This document shows, piece after piece, positions 18,438-25,989 of a stretch of DNA of 64,000 bases (positions are counted from its first letter, which is position 1; every line of letters starts with the position of its first letter). The stretch lies in contig NZ_JAPNOA010000016.1 of NCBI RefSeq assembly GCF_026626885.1, positions 248,001 to 312,000 of the forward strand, read 5' to 3'. The translations under genes and the position numbers were made by a program. The stretch is from Parathalassolituus penaei. GTDB taxonomy: Bacteria; Pseudomonadota; Gammaproteobacteria; Pseudomonadales; Oceanobacteraceae. The notes beneath the pieces are model-generated. The model did no database searches, had not been told where the DNA came from, and saw only the letters and a list, made by a program, of their open reading frames with translations.

Positions 18438-19640
18438 ATGAAAAAGTCTGTTTTGACCACCGCACTGGCTCTGGCAACCCTGGCGGTTATGCCAGCCCAG
18501 GCCACCGGTATATCCGATGACAAGGTTCGTATCGGCGTACTGGCGGATATGGGTGGTCCTTACGGTGACCTGTGTGGCAAGAATTGTGTCGAAGCCGTAA
18601 AGATGGCCATTGAGGATTTTGGCGGCACGGTATTGGGCAAGCCGATTGATGTGGTATCGGCGGATGACCAGAACAAGCCGGACCTGGGTTCTGCCAAGGC
18701 ACGTGAGTGGATCGAAAGTGAGCATGTGGATGCCATCAACGGCCTGGTGGCGTCTTCGGTGGTGGGAGCGGTGGCGCAGGTCGCCAATGCCGCTGAAAAA
18801 CCGATCCTGATTTCCGGTGCCGGTTCCAACACCTTTACTACCACCAGTTGTTCACCGTTTAACGCCCACTGGACCTACGACGTGGTGTCGCTGGCCAAAG
18901 GCACCGTCAAGCCCATGCTGGATGCGGGCAAGAAGAAGTGGTTCTTCATCACCGCCGACTATGCCTTTGGTCATGCCCTCGAAAAAGTGGCCACCGGTAT
19001 TATCGAAAGCAACGGCGGCACCGTGGTGGGGTCAGCCCGTGCGCCACTGGGCACCACGGACTACTCCTCGTTTGTGCTGCAGGCGATGTCATCCGGTGCT
19101 GATGCGGTGGCGCTGGCCAACGCTGGCAAGGACTTTGTGAACTCGCTGAAAGGTGCCACCGAATTTGGCCTGACCAAACAGGCGACCATGGTCGGCCTGC
19201 TGGTGTTTGCATCCGACACCAAGGCGATTGAAGCAGAAGTGATTGGTGATATGCGTCTGACCACCGGTTTCTACTGGGATCGTGACGACAACAGCCGCGC
19301 CTGGAGCCAGCGTTTTATGGAGCGTACCGGCGGTGCGATTCCAACCATGGCCCACGCGGGTGCTTACTCTTCAACGCTGCATTACCTGAACGCGGTGAAA
19401 GAAGCGGGTACGGATGAAGGCAAGGCGGTGATGGCGAAGATGAAAGCCATCAAGCCGGATGACATGTTTGCCCGTAATGCCACCCTGCGTGCCGACGGCC
19501 GTCTGGTGCACGACATGTATCAGGTACGGGTGAAAAAGGCTGATGAACGTAAAAACGCCAATGACCTTTACGAGATAGAACGGGTAATTCCGGGCGAGCA
19601 GGCCTTTGGTGAAATGATCCCTGAGTGTGATTTCAAGTAA
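18438..19640 (+). CDS. ABC transporter periplasmic substrate-binding protein (Leu/Ile/Val-binding fold)
   Basis: A 400-residue protein starting at ATG 18438, with GAGG six bases upstream. The signal peptide is MKKSVLTTALALATLAVMPAQA. The mature protein begins with VRIGVLADMGGPYGDLCGKNCVEAVKMAIEDFG, the type I periplasmic binding protein opening, and continues with IDVVSADDQNKPDLGSAKAREWIE. The Cys pair in LCGKNC may form a disulfide. This class (Peripla_BP_6) often binds amides, aromatic acids or fatty acid-like compounds as well as amino acids. It lies between the ATPase and permease genes of one operon. The ligand cannot be read from the sequence. Confidence 0.9.
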   Translation: MKKSVLTTALALATLAVMPAQATGISDDKVRIGVLADMGGPYGDLCGKNCVEAVKMAIEDFGGTVLGKPIDVVSADDQNKPDLGSAKAREWIESEHVDAINGLVASSVVGAVAQVANAAEKPILISGAGSNTFTTTSCSPFNAHWTYDVVSLAKGTVKPMLDAGKKKWFFITADYAFGHALEKVATGIIESNGGTVVGSARAPLGTTDYSSFVLQAMSSGADAVALANAGKDFVNSLKGATEFGLTKQATMVGLLVFASDTKAIEAEVIGDMRLTTGFYWDRDDNSRAWSQRFMERTGGAIPTMAHAGAYSSTLHYLNAVKEAGTDEGKAVMAKMKAIKPDDMFARNATLRADGRLVHDMYQVRVKKADERKNANDLYEIERVIPGEQAFGEMIPECDFK

Positions 19641-19649
19641 GCGTGGTCA

Positions 19650-19706
19650 GCGTCGGGCGCCCAGCGTCCGACGCCATCAATAAGCAACTTTTGCCCCGAG
19701 CGGGGC
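19650..19706 (+). other. Intergenic hairpin pair after the binding-protein gene
   Basis: Two hairpins lie in the 84-base gap: GCGTCGG/CCGACGC (19650-19674) and GCCCC/GGGGC (19693-19706). Such stems downstream of binding-protein genes commonly protect the upstream mRNA so that the binding protein is made in excess over the permease; that is inferred here. Confidence 0.5.
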
Positions 19707-19724
19707 TTACTTGAGGAACATCAC

Positions 19725-20600
19725 ATGGGTATCAACCTGTTTGCCCTGATGGGGCAGTTGCTGGTTGGCCTGATCAACGGGTCGTTTTACGCCCTGTTGG
19801 CGTTGGGTCTGGCCATTATTTTTGGCTTGTTGCGCATTATCAATTTTGCCCAGGGCGCAATGTATATGCTGGGAGCATTCTGTGCCTGGCTGGGTTTGCA
19901 GTATCTGAATATGAATTACTGGCTGGCGCTGATTGTGGTGCCGGTGGTGGTGGGGCTGGTTGGCATTCTGATGGAACGGTTTCTGGTGCGGCCAATCGCC
20001 CAACAGGATCACCTCTACAGTCTGCTGCTGACCTTTGGTATCGCCCTTATGCTGCAGGGCACGTTTAACCATCTGTTTGGTTCGTCGGGTCAGTCGTATG
20101 CCATTCCGGCGGCGCTGCAGGGCGGGTTTAACCTCGGTTTTATGTATCTGCCGATGTACCGCGGCTGGATCATTCTGGTGTCGCTGGTGGTGTGTTTTGG
20201 CGCCTGGTGGACGATTGAAAAGACCCGTCTGGGGGCTTATCTGCGCGCCGGGACCGAGAACCCGAAACTGCTGCAGGGCTTTGGCGTAAACGTGCCGCTG
20301 ATGATCACCCTGACCTTTGGTTTTGGGGTGGGTCTGGCGGGGCTGGCCGGTGTGCTGGCAGCACCTGTGTATTCCGTTAGCGCCGATATGGGCTCAAACA
20401 TCCTGATTGTGGTGTTTGCTATTGTGGTGATTGGCGGTATGGGTTCGATTGGTGGCGCGATCCTGACCGGGATTGGAATGGGCGTGGTGGAAGGACTGAC
20501 CAAGTACTTTTATCCGGAAGCGTCCACGACCGTAATTTTTATGGTGATGGTGCTGGTGTTGTTGATGAAACCCGCCGGCCTGTTTGGCAAGGAGGCATAA
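19725..20600 (+). CDS. ABC importer permease, LivH type
   Basis: A 291-residue integral membrane protein with about eight hydrophobic helices. The opening GQLLVGLINGSFYALLALGLAIIFGLLRIINFAQGAMYMLGAF is the LivH signature, and the EAA-like loop region reads RLGAYLRAGTENPKLLQGFGVNV. It begins with GAGGAA six bases upstream of the ATG. It forms the inner-membrane channel with the LivM-type protein. The LivM gene starts two bases after its stop. Confidence 0.9.
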   Translation: MGINLFALMGQLLVGLINGSFYALLALGLAIIFGLLRIINFAQGAMYMLGAFCAWLGLQYLNMNYWLALIVVPVVVGLVGILMERFLVRPIAQQDHLYSLLLTFGIALMLQGTFNHLFGSSGQSYAIPAALQGGFNLGFMYLPMYRGWIILVSLVVCFGAWWTIEKTRLGAYLRAGTENPKLLQGFGVNVPLMITLTFGFGVGLAGLAGVLAAPVYSVSADMGSNILIVVFAIVVIGGMGSIGGAILTGIGMGVVEGLTKYFYPEASTTVIFMVMVLVLLMKPAGLFGKEA

Positions 20601-20601
20601 G

Positions 20602-21576
20602 ATGGCAAATCTGCTGCAATCCGACCGTTCGTTTTACACCACGGCAGGCATTCTGCTGGTGGGAGCCCTGTTGGCTCCGGCGCTGGTATATCCGGTGTTT
20701 CTGATGAAGTTCCTGTGTTTTGCCCTGTTCGCCTGTGCGTTCAACCTGATGTTGGGGTTTGTGGGCATGTTGTCGTTTGGCCACGCGGCGTTCCTGGCGA
20801 CCGGGGGTTATGTCACCGGTTACCTGATGACGAATTTTGGCCTGACGCCGGAAATCGGCGTGGTACTGGGCATGCTGGCATCTGCACTGCTGGGCTGGGG
20901 TTTTGGGGCCTTGTCGGTCAAACGTGAAGGTATCTACTTTGCCATGGTGACCCTGGCGCTGGCCCAGCTGGTGTTCTTCTTTTATCTGCAAGCGCCGTTC
21001 ACCGGCGGTGAAAACGGCATGCAGGGTATTCCTCGTGGTCAGCTGTTTGGTTTTATCAACCTCGGCGACAACCTCAACATGTACTACTTCGTGCTGGCGA
21101 TTTTTGTAATCGGCTTTGCCCTGATTCACCGCACCGTGCATTCACCGTTTGGACAGGTGTTAAAGGCCATTCGTGAAAACGAAGCGCGTGCCACATCGCT
21201 GGGTTACGACGTGCGCCGTTACAAACTGATGGCGTTTGTAATCTCGGCGGCGATTGCCGGTCTGGCCGGTGCCACCAAGGCGCTGGTATTTGAACTGGAA
21301 AGCCTTACCGACGCCCACTGGCATATGTCGGGTGAAGTGGTGCTGATGACCCTGCTGGGCGGGATGGGAACCATCTGGGGGCCGGTGGTGGGAGCAGCCA
21401 TAGTGATTGCAATTGCGACGATTTTTTCCGGCGGCGAGATGGGGAATTACATCCACATCATCATGGGCGCCATTTTTGTGGTGTGTGTTCTGGCGTTCCG
21501 GCGTGGTGTGGTGGGGGAATTCCGCCATTTCATGCAGCGTAATTTTCAGGCGGCCTTATCCACCGAGCGAACCTGA
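20602..21576 (+). CDS. ABC importer permease, LivM type
   Basis: A 324-residue membrane protein starting at ATG 20602, with AGGAGG inside the end of the preceding gene. LivM features include LMLGFVGMLSFGHAAFLATGGYVTGYL and the cytoplasmic loop SPFGQVLKAIRENEARATSLGYDVRRYKLMAFVISAAIAGLAGA. It partners the LivH-type permease. The C-terminus ends in a short basic tail without an ATPase fusion. Confidence 0.9.
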   Translation: MANLLQSDRSFYTTAGILLVGALLAPALVYPVFLMKFLCFALFACAFNLMLGFVGMLSFGHAAFLATGGYVTGYLMTNFGLTPEIGVVLGMLASALLGWGFGALSVKREGIYFAMVTLALAQLVFFFYLQAPFTGGENGMQGIPRGQLFGFINLGDNLNMYYFVLAIFVIGFALIHRTVHSPFGQVLKAIRENEARATSLGYDVRRYKLMAFVISAAIAGLAGATKALVFELESLTDAHWHMSGEVVLMTLLGGMGTIWGPVVGAAIVIAIATIFSGGEMGNYIHIIMGAIFVVCVLAFRRGVVGEFRHFMQRNFQAALSTERT

Positions 21577-21655
21577 CGGGCAGGCATACACATAAAGGAC
21601 GCTGCCGGTACACACGGCAGCGCATTCGACACTCAACTCACCAAGAGTAAAGACC

Positions 21656-23308
21656 ATGCACGACAATATATATGACCAGCATCTGGATGCTCTTTCGGCC
21701 AACTATGAAGCACTGAGTCCGCTGTCTTACCTGAAGCGCGCTGCGGTGGTTTACCCGGACAAGGTGGCCGTTGTTCATGGAGAACTGCGCCGTACCTGGG
21801 CGGAGGTCTATCGTCGTTGTGTGAAGCTGGCCAGCGCCCTCAACAAGCGTGGCATCGGCAAAGGTGACACTGTGTCTCTGATGGCACCCAACCTGCCGGA
21901 ACACTATGAAGCTCACTTTGCTGTGCCGATGTGTGGGGCCGTGCTGAACTCCATCAATACCCGTCTCGATGCTCCGGCGGTGGCGTTTATCCTGCAACAC
22001 GCAGAAAGCAAGGTACTGATTACTGATCGTGAAATGGCACCGGTGGTCAAGAAGGCCATCCACATGCTGCACAATCCTCCGCTGGTGATCGACATTGATG
22101 ATCCAACCTACGAAGGTGGCGAGCTGCTGGGCGCGATGGATTACGAAGCCCTGCTGGCCGAAGGTGATGACAACTACGCCTGGCATGGTCCAGTGAACGA
22201 ATGGGATGCCATTACCCTCAACTATACCTCCGGTACCACCGGTGACCCGAAAGGGGTGGTGTACCACCACCGTGGTGCGTATCTGAACGCCGCCTCCAAC
22301 GCCATGTCATGGGGCATGACCAGCAAGGCGGTCTACCTCTGGACGCTGCCGATGTTCCACTGCAACGGTTGGTGTTTCCCATGGACCATGGCCGCGATTG
22401 GTGGCACCAGCGTGTGTCTGCGTCATGTGCGTGGTGATGCCATTGTGAACCTGGTGGTGAAGGAAAAAGTCGATCACCTCTGTGGTGCGCCGATTGTGCT
22501 GAGCCTGATTGCCGCGGTGGACGAGTCCCTGCGTGCCGGCCTGACCCACACCGTGAAGGTCATGACCGCCGGTGCACCACCACCAGCATCCGTGATCCAG
22601 AAAATGGAAGAAATCAACTTCGAAGTTACCCACGTGTATGGCCTCACCGAAACCTACGGCCCATGTGTGGTATGCGCCTGGAAAGACGAGTGGGATGGCG
22701 AAACCATGGGTGAACGGGCACGCCTGAAAGCCCGTCAGGGTGTGGCTGTACCGATGCAGGAAGGCCTGATGGTCGCCGATCCGGAAACCCTGGAGCCGGT
22801 CGCTCGTGATGGTGAAACCATTGGTGAAGTCTTTATGCGCGGCAACATCGTGATGAAGGGTTATCTGAAAAACCCGACCACCACCGATGCCTCGTTTGAT
22901 GGTGGCTGGTTCCACTCCGGTGACCTCGCGGTATGGCACGAAGACGGTTACATCGAAATCAAGGACCGCTCCAAGGACATCATTATTTCCGGTGGTGAAA
23001 ACATCTCCTCCATCGAAGTGGAAGAAGTGCTGTTCCGTCATCCACAAATCGAAGATGCCGCGGTGGTGGCGAAACCGGATGAGAAGTGGGGCGAGGTGCC
23101 ATGTGCTTTCGTCAAGCTGGTGGCCGGTGTGGAACTGAGCGAAGCCGAAATCATCGCCTACTGCCGCCAGAACATGGCGCACTTCAAAGCCCCGAAAAAA
23201 GTGATGTTTGCCGCTCTGCCACGTACCTCCACGGGCAAGGTGCAGAAATTCAAACTGCGTCAGTGGGCGAAGGATGGCATCCCGGAAGCGGACAGTGTCA
23301 GCGGCTGA
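21656..23308 (+). CDS. Acyl-CoA ligase (AMP-forming), short/medium-chain carboxylate type
   Basis: A 550-residue ANL-superfamily enzyme. The P-loop TSGTTGDPKG (191-200), core motif YGLTETYGP, hinge region RSKDIIISGGENISSIEVEE and catalytic Lys K528 in RTSTGKVQKF are all present. The run YHHRGAYLNAASNAMSWGM and TLPMFHCNGWCFPWT places it in the subfamily that activates short- and medium-chain or methylthio-alkanoate acids; exact substrate is not readable. It converts acid, ATP and CoA to acyl-CoA. It follows the permease genes by 79 bases in the same direction, suggesting that the transporter brings in its substrate. Confidence 0.88.
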   Translation: MHDNIYDQHLDALSANYEALSPLSYLKRAAVVYPDKVAVVHGELRRTWAEVYRRCVKLASALNKRGIGKGDTVSLMAPNLPEHYEAHFAVPMCGAVLNSINTRLDAPAVAFILQHAESKVLITDREMAPVVKKAIHMLHNPPLVIDIDDPTYEGGELLGAMDYEALLAEGDDNYAWHGPVNEWDAITLNYTSGTTGDPKGVVYHHRGAYLNAASNAMSWGMTSKAVYLWTLPMFHCNGWCFPWTMAAIGGTSVCLRHVRGDAIVNLVVKEKVDHLCGAPIVLSLIAAVDESLRAGLTHTVKVMTAGAPPPASVIQKMEEINFEVTHVYGLTETYGPCVVCAWKDEWDGETMGERARLKARQGVAVPMQEGLMVADPETLEPVARDGETIGEVFMRGNIVMKGYLKNPTTTDASFDGGWFHSGDLAVWHEDGYIEIKDRSKDIIISGGENISSIEVEEVLFRHPQIEDAAVVAKPDEKWGEVPCAFVKLVAGVELSEAEIIAYCRQNMAHFKAPKKVMFAALPRTSTGKVQKFKLRQWAKDGIPEADSVSG

Positions 23309-23365
23309 GTAGCGTCTGATTGATTGTATGGGCTCGCGGTGATGGTGCCGTGGTCTGAAAAACGT

Positions 23366-23381
23366 GCCACAGGGATGTGGC
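23366..23381. repeat. Palindromic hairpin of the CA[G/T]GGATG type
   Basis: GCCACA and TGTGGC enclose GGGA. Its complement GCCACATCCCTGTGGC matches the hairpin at 27987-28002 except for one compensatory base-pair swap. Confidence 0.7.
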
Positions 23382-23386
23382 TCCAG

Positions 23387-23411
23387 CAATCCCGCACCGG
23401 CAACGGGATTG
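23387..23411. repeat. Perfect 8-bp hairpin
   Basis: CAATCCCG and CGGGATTG enclose CACCGGCAA. It lies six bases after the previous hairpin and has no T-run. Confidence 0.6.
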
Positions 23412-23509
23412 TGTGATTAAACCAGTTGAACCACAGCAGCGGGTTTGATCATGACAGGGTTGCGAGCCCCTCCGTTCGACCTGTCCCGGCCCCTGGCGCG
23501 TTGTGAACG

Positions 23510-23565
23510 TGCTGAACACCACTCCTGTTCAGCATTGGCACAGCGCGTTTTTTATTAAGCGCGCT
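23510..23565 (+). terminator. Possible terminator of the transporter/ligase operon
   Basis: A 9-bp stem TGCTGAACA/TGTTCAGCA (23510-23534) is followed by GCGCG and TTTTTTATT. A second weaker stem AGCGCG/CGCGCT overlaps the T-run and leads into CTTTTCTT. It is 200 bases after the stop codon, so its role is uncertain. Confidence 0.4.
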
Positions 23566-23620
23566 TTTCTTGCCAGCCCTTTTCTTGTCCGTACTTTTAT
23601 TGCCCGTACCTTTATTACCA
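23561..23620. repeat. Tandem repeat, four imperfect 15-base units
   Basis: The units begin at 23561, 23576, 23591 and 23606; each has a three-base G-start (gcg, gcc, gta, gta) followed by a variant of CTTTTCTTGCCA. Copies differ at 3-5 positions. Confidence 0.7.
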
Positions 23621-23870
23621 GCCTTGAGGCAACTATGACTCTTGTATGAATAGGATCAGATCGGCTGTTTATCTATCTATCGATCGTTATATTGGGTGTT
23701 GGTGATAAAACTGTCTTTATGACAAGTGCATTACAAACGGGTGTTTTTTAACTGGTTATTGGCGCAACGGATTGTCCTGAAAATGTCAGGAAACTTTCGT
23801 CCAGATGTCATCTGCCATCTTTACAGTTCGAGTTCTCAAAAAAACCGGATGATGACAGAGAGATACTTCC

Positions 23871-25925
23871 ATGGAACTGTTCAAGAAGAACCGCCTGCTT
23901 CAAGCCATGATGATGGCGGCGATGGCGACTGGTCTGGCTGCTTGTGGCGCTGACGGTGACGACGGTAAAGATGGTGCAAATGGTACCACCAGTCTGACTT
24001 CTACCACTGTTGTAGCGGTTGGCAGCGCCGAGTGTGCGAATGGTGGCACTGTAGTTTCTACTGGTATGGATGACAACGCCAACGGCGTACTGGATTCTGC
24101 CGAAATCGACTCCAGCGTGAACGTTTGTAATGGTTCCGATGGTACTGATGGTGTAGATGGTACTGATGGTGTAGATGGTACTGATGGCACCGACGGTGTG
24201 AACGGTTCTGCTGTCAGCATCAAGTTTGTAGGTGTTGATGCACCGTCTACCGACGCTGAAAAGCGCGAGATCATGGTTTCCCAGGCTGTTGTCAAAGGTG
24301 AAATCTACGGTGGTGTGTATAACACTCTGGCGCGTTCCGGTGACGTGATCGACGGTATCCCGTTTGGTCTGATCGTGGATGATCAGGGCAACGCAGTGCT
24401 TGAAGAAGACAACTCCGAGCGTATCACTGACGCCAACGAACACACTTCTCTGCTGCCAATCAACGGTCGTCTGTTCTCGGTTTCCCAGATGGAAACCCGT
24501 CCAGGTGCCATGTTCCTGTTCGAACTGAACCAGAACAGCACCACAGGCGCTCTGACTGTGAAGAGCATGTCCCAGATCGATCAGAAAGGTGTTGATGGTG
24601 GTTGGGTACACTGTGCCGCTTCCGTTACTCCATGGACCACTCACCTGGCCTCTGAAGAATACGAACCGGATGCCAAGAAGCTGCCAACCGCCACCGAAGT
24701 GGCCGCTGACAGCTACTCATCTACCCAGCTGGATTACTTCAAGTCTGGCGACCTGAACTGGAACCCTTACTACTACGGCTGGAACATCGAAGTAGAAGTG
24801 GCGACCGATTCTGCTGACGCTGCGTCTGCTGCGACTACCGAACTGACCAAACACTACTCCATGGGTCGTCTGGCGTTCGAACTGGCGTACGTAATGCCGG
24901 ATTCCAAAACCGTTTACATGACTGACGACGGCACCAACGTTGGTTTCTACATGTTCATTGCGGATACCGCTGGTGATCTGAGCGCAGGTACCCTTTATGC
25001 CGCCAAGTGGAACCAGACTTCTGCTGATGGTGTTGGTGCAGCCAACCTGACCTGGGTATCCCTGGGCCACACCACTGACTCTGCAATCTCTGATTACGTA
25101 CATGGCACCAACGGCAAAACTGCCGCTACCTTTACCGACATCTTCACTGCTGTTGATCCGGTTGGTGGTGTGTGTGCCGATGGTTACACCTCTATCAACG
25201 CCAACGGCGTGGGTCAGGAGTGTCTGAAGATCAACACCGGTATGGAACTGGTTGCTTCCCGTCTGGAAACCCGTCGTTACGCGGCCATGATGGGCGCTAC
25301 TACCGAACTGCGTAAGGAAGAAGGTATTACTTACGACAGCAAGCGTCACAAGATCTACCTGGCTATGTCTGAAGTAGCCAAGGGCATGCTGGATGGTGAC
25401 TCTACCCTCGACGTTGGTGGCCCGAACGATATGAAACTGGCTGCCAAGAACTCCTGTGGTGCTGTGTACCAGCTGGAACTGGGCTCTGACAGCACTATTG
25501 GTTCTGACTACGTCGCCAAGAACATGTCTGGTCTGGTTGCTGGTCGTCCGGTTTCTGCATCTGACCCACAAGTGGCCGGTTTCGAAGACAACAACAGCTG
25601 CCACATCAACGGTATCGCCAACCCTGACAACCTGACCTATATGTCTGGTTATGATCAGCTGATCATTGGTGAAGACACCGACAAACACCAGAACGACGTG
25701 ATCTGGGCTTACGACCTGGCCGCTGGTGAGCTGACCCGTATCCAGACCACTCCATACGGTTCTGAAACCACCTCTCCATACTGGTACCCGAACATCAATG
25801 GCTTTGCCTACCTGATGTCTGTGGTGCAACACCCGTACGGTGAGTCTGATATGGATCAGGACACTACCGGTACCGAGCACCGCGCTTACACCGGTTACAT
25901 TGGTCCATTCCCGGCTATCCAGTAA
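23871..25925 (+). CDS. PhoX/DUF839-family lipoprotein with collagen-like N-terminal segment
   Basis: A 684-residue protein. The signal peptide ends LAAC, with lipidated C25. Next is a Gly-Asp-rich tract and a small module with the pattern ECANGGT...DDNANGVLDSAEID...CNG (residues 55-87), then Gly-X-Asp triplets to about 112. The remainder is a DUF839 beta-propeller: RPGAMFLFELNQ, WVHCAASVTPWTTHLASEEYEP (244-265), RLAFELAYVMPDSKTVYMTDDG, EGITYDSKRHKIYLAMSE, CHINGIANPDN and ETTSPYWYPN. C248 falls where PhoX alkaline phosphatases have their iron-binding Cys. Phosphatase activity is plausible, not shown. The next gene encodes a diheme lipoprotein 64 bases on. Two conserved Cys in the propeller (CGAVY, SCHING) may form a disulfide. 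Confidence 0.85.
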   Translation: MELFKKNRLLQAMMMAAMATGLAACGADGDDGKDGANGTTSLTSTTVVAVGSAECANGGTVVSTGMDDNANGVLDSAEIDSSVNVCNGSDGTDGVDGTDGVDGTDGTDGVNGSAVSIKFVGVDAPSTDAEKREIMVSQAVVKGEIYGGVYNTLARSGDVIDGIPFGLIVDDQGNAVLEEDNSERITDANEHTSLLPINGRLFSVSQMETRPGAMFLFELNQNSTTGALTVKSMSQIDQKGVDGGWVHCAASVTPWTTHLASEEYEPDAKKLPTATEVAADSYSSTQLDYFKSGDLNWNPYYYGWNIEVEVATDSADAASAATTELTKHYSMGRLAFELAYVMPDSKTVYMTDDGTNVGFYMFIADTAGDLSAGTLYAAKWNQTSADGVGAANLTWVSLGHTTDSAISDYVHGTNGKTAATFTDIFTAVDPVGGVCADGYTSINANGVGQECLKINTGMELVASRLETRRYAAMMGATTELRKEEGITYDSKRHKIYLAMSEVAKGMLDGDSTLDVGGPNDMKLAAKNSCGAVYQLELGSDSTIGSDYVAKNMSGLVAGRPVSASDPQVAGFEDNNSCHINGIANPDNLTYMSGYDQLIIGEDTDKHQNDVIWAYDLAAGELTRIQTTPYGSETTSPYWYPNINGFAYLMSVVQHPYGESDMDQDTTGTEHRAYTGYIGPFPAIQ
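24141..24194 (+). repeat. In-frame 18-base tandem repeat in the collagen-like segment
   Basis: Three copies of an 18-base unit encoding GTDGVD (the third GTDGTD) lie at 24141-24158, 24159-24176 and 24177-24194. The first two are identical. Slippage here would add or remove six residues without a frameshift. Confidence 0.85.
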
Positions 25926-25940
25926 TCGTTTGATTACAAA

Positions 25941-25966
25941 ACGAGGGCGACTGCGGTCGCCCTCGT
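25941..25966 (+). other. Strong hairpin between the PhoX-like and cytochrome genes
   Basis: ACGAGGGCGAC and GTCGCCCTCGT pair perfectly around TGCG. No T-run follows, so it may slow or process the transcript, giving different amounts of the two proteins, or act as a weak terminator. Confidence 0.6.
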
Positions 25967-25989
25967 GTCGTTTGAGGTTTTGAAGCGTT

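Larger units (their letters stand above)
23309..23870. other. Hairpin- and repeat-rich intergenic region before the PhoX-like gene
   Basis: About 560 bases contain five hairpins (23366-23381, 23387-23411, 23451-23486, 23510-23534, 23542-23565), a four-unit 15-base tandem repeat (23561-23620), and an ATCT/ATCG-rich stretch near 23670-23690. The right-hand 180 bases are AT-rich and presumably hold the promoter of the PhoX-like gene, but I could not fix a -35/-10 pair. No coding frame there looks real. Confidence 0.6.

Noticed and set aside
23561-23620. Possible CRISPR-like array
   Set aside because: The 15-base units are contiguous with no spacers, and there are no cas genes nearby.
23709-23732. 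Possible Pho box (CTGTC...GACAAG) upstream of the PhoX-like gene
   Set aside because: Only one half resembles the consensus and the second direct repeat is absent.
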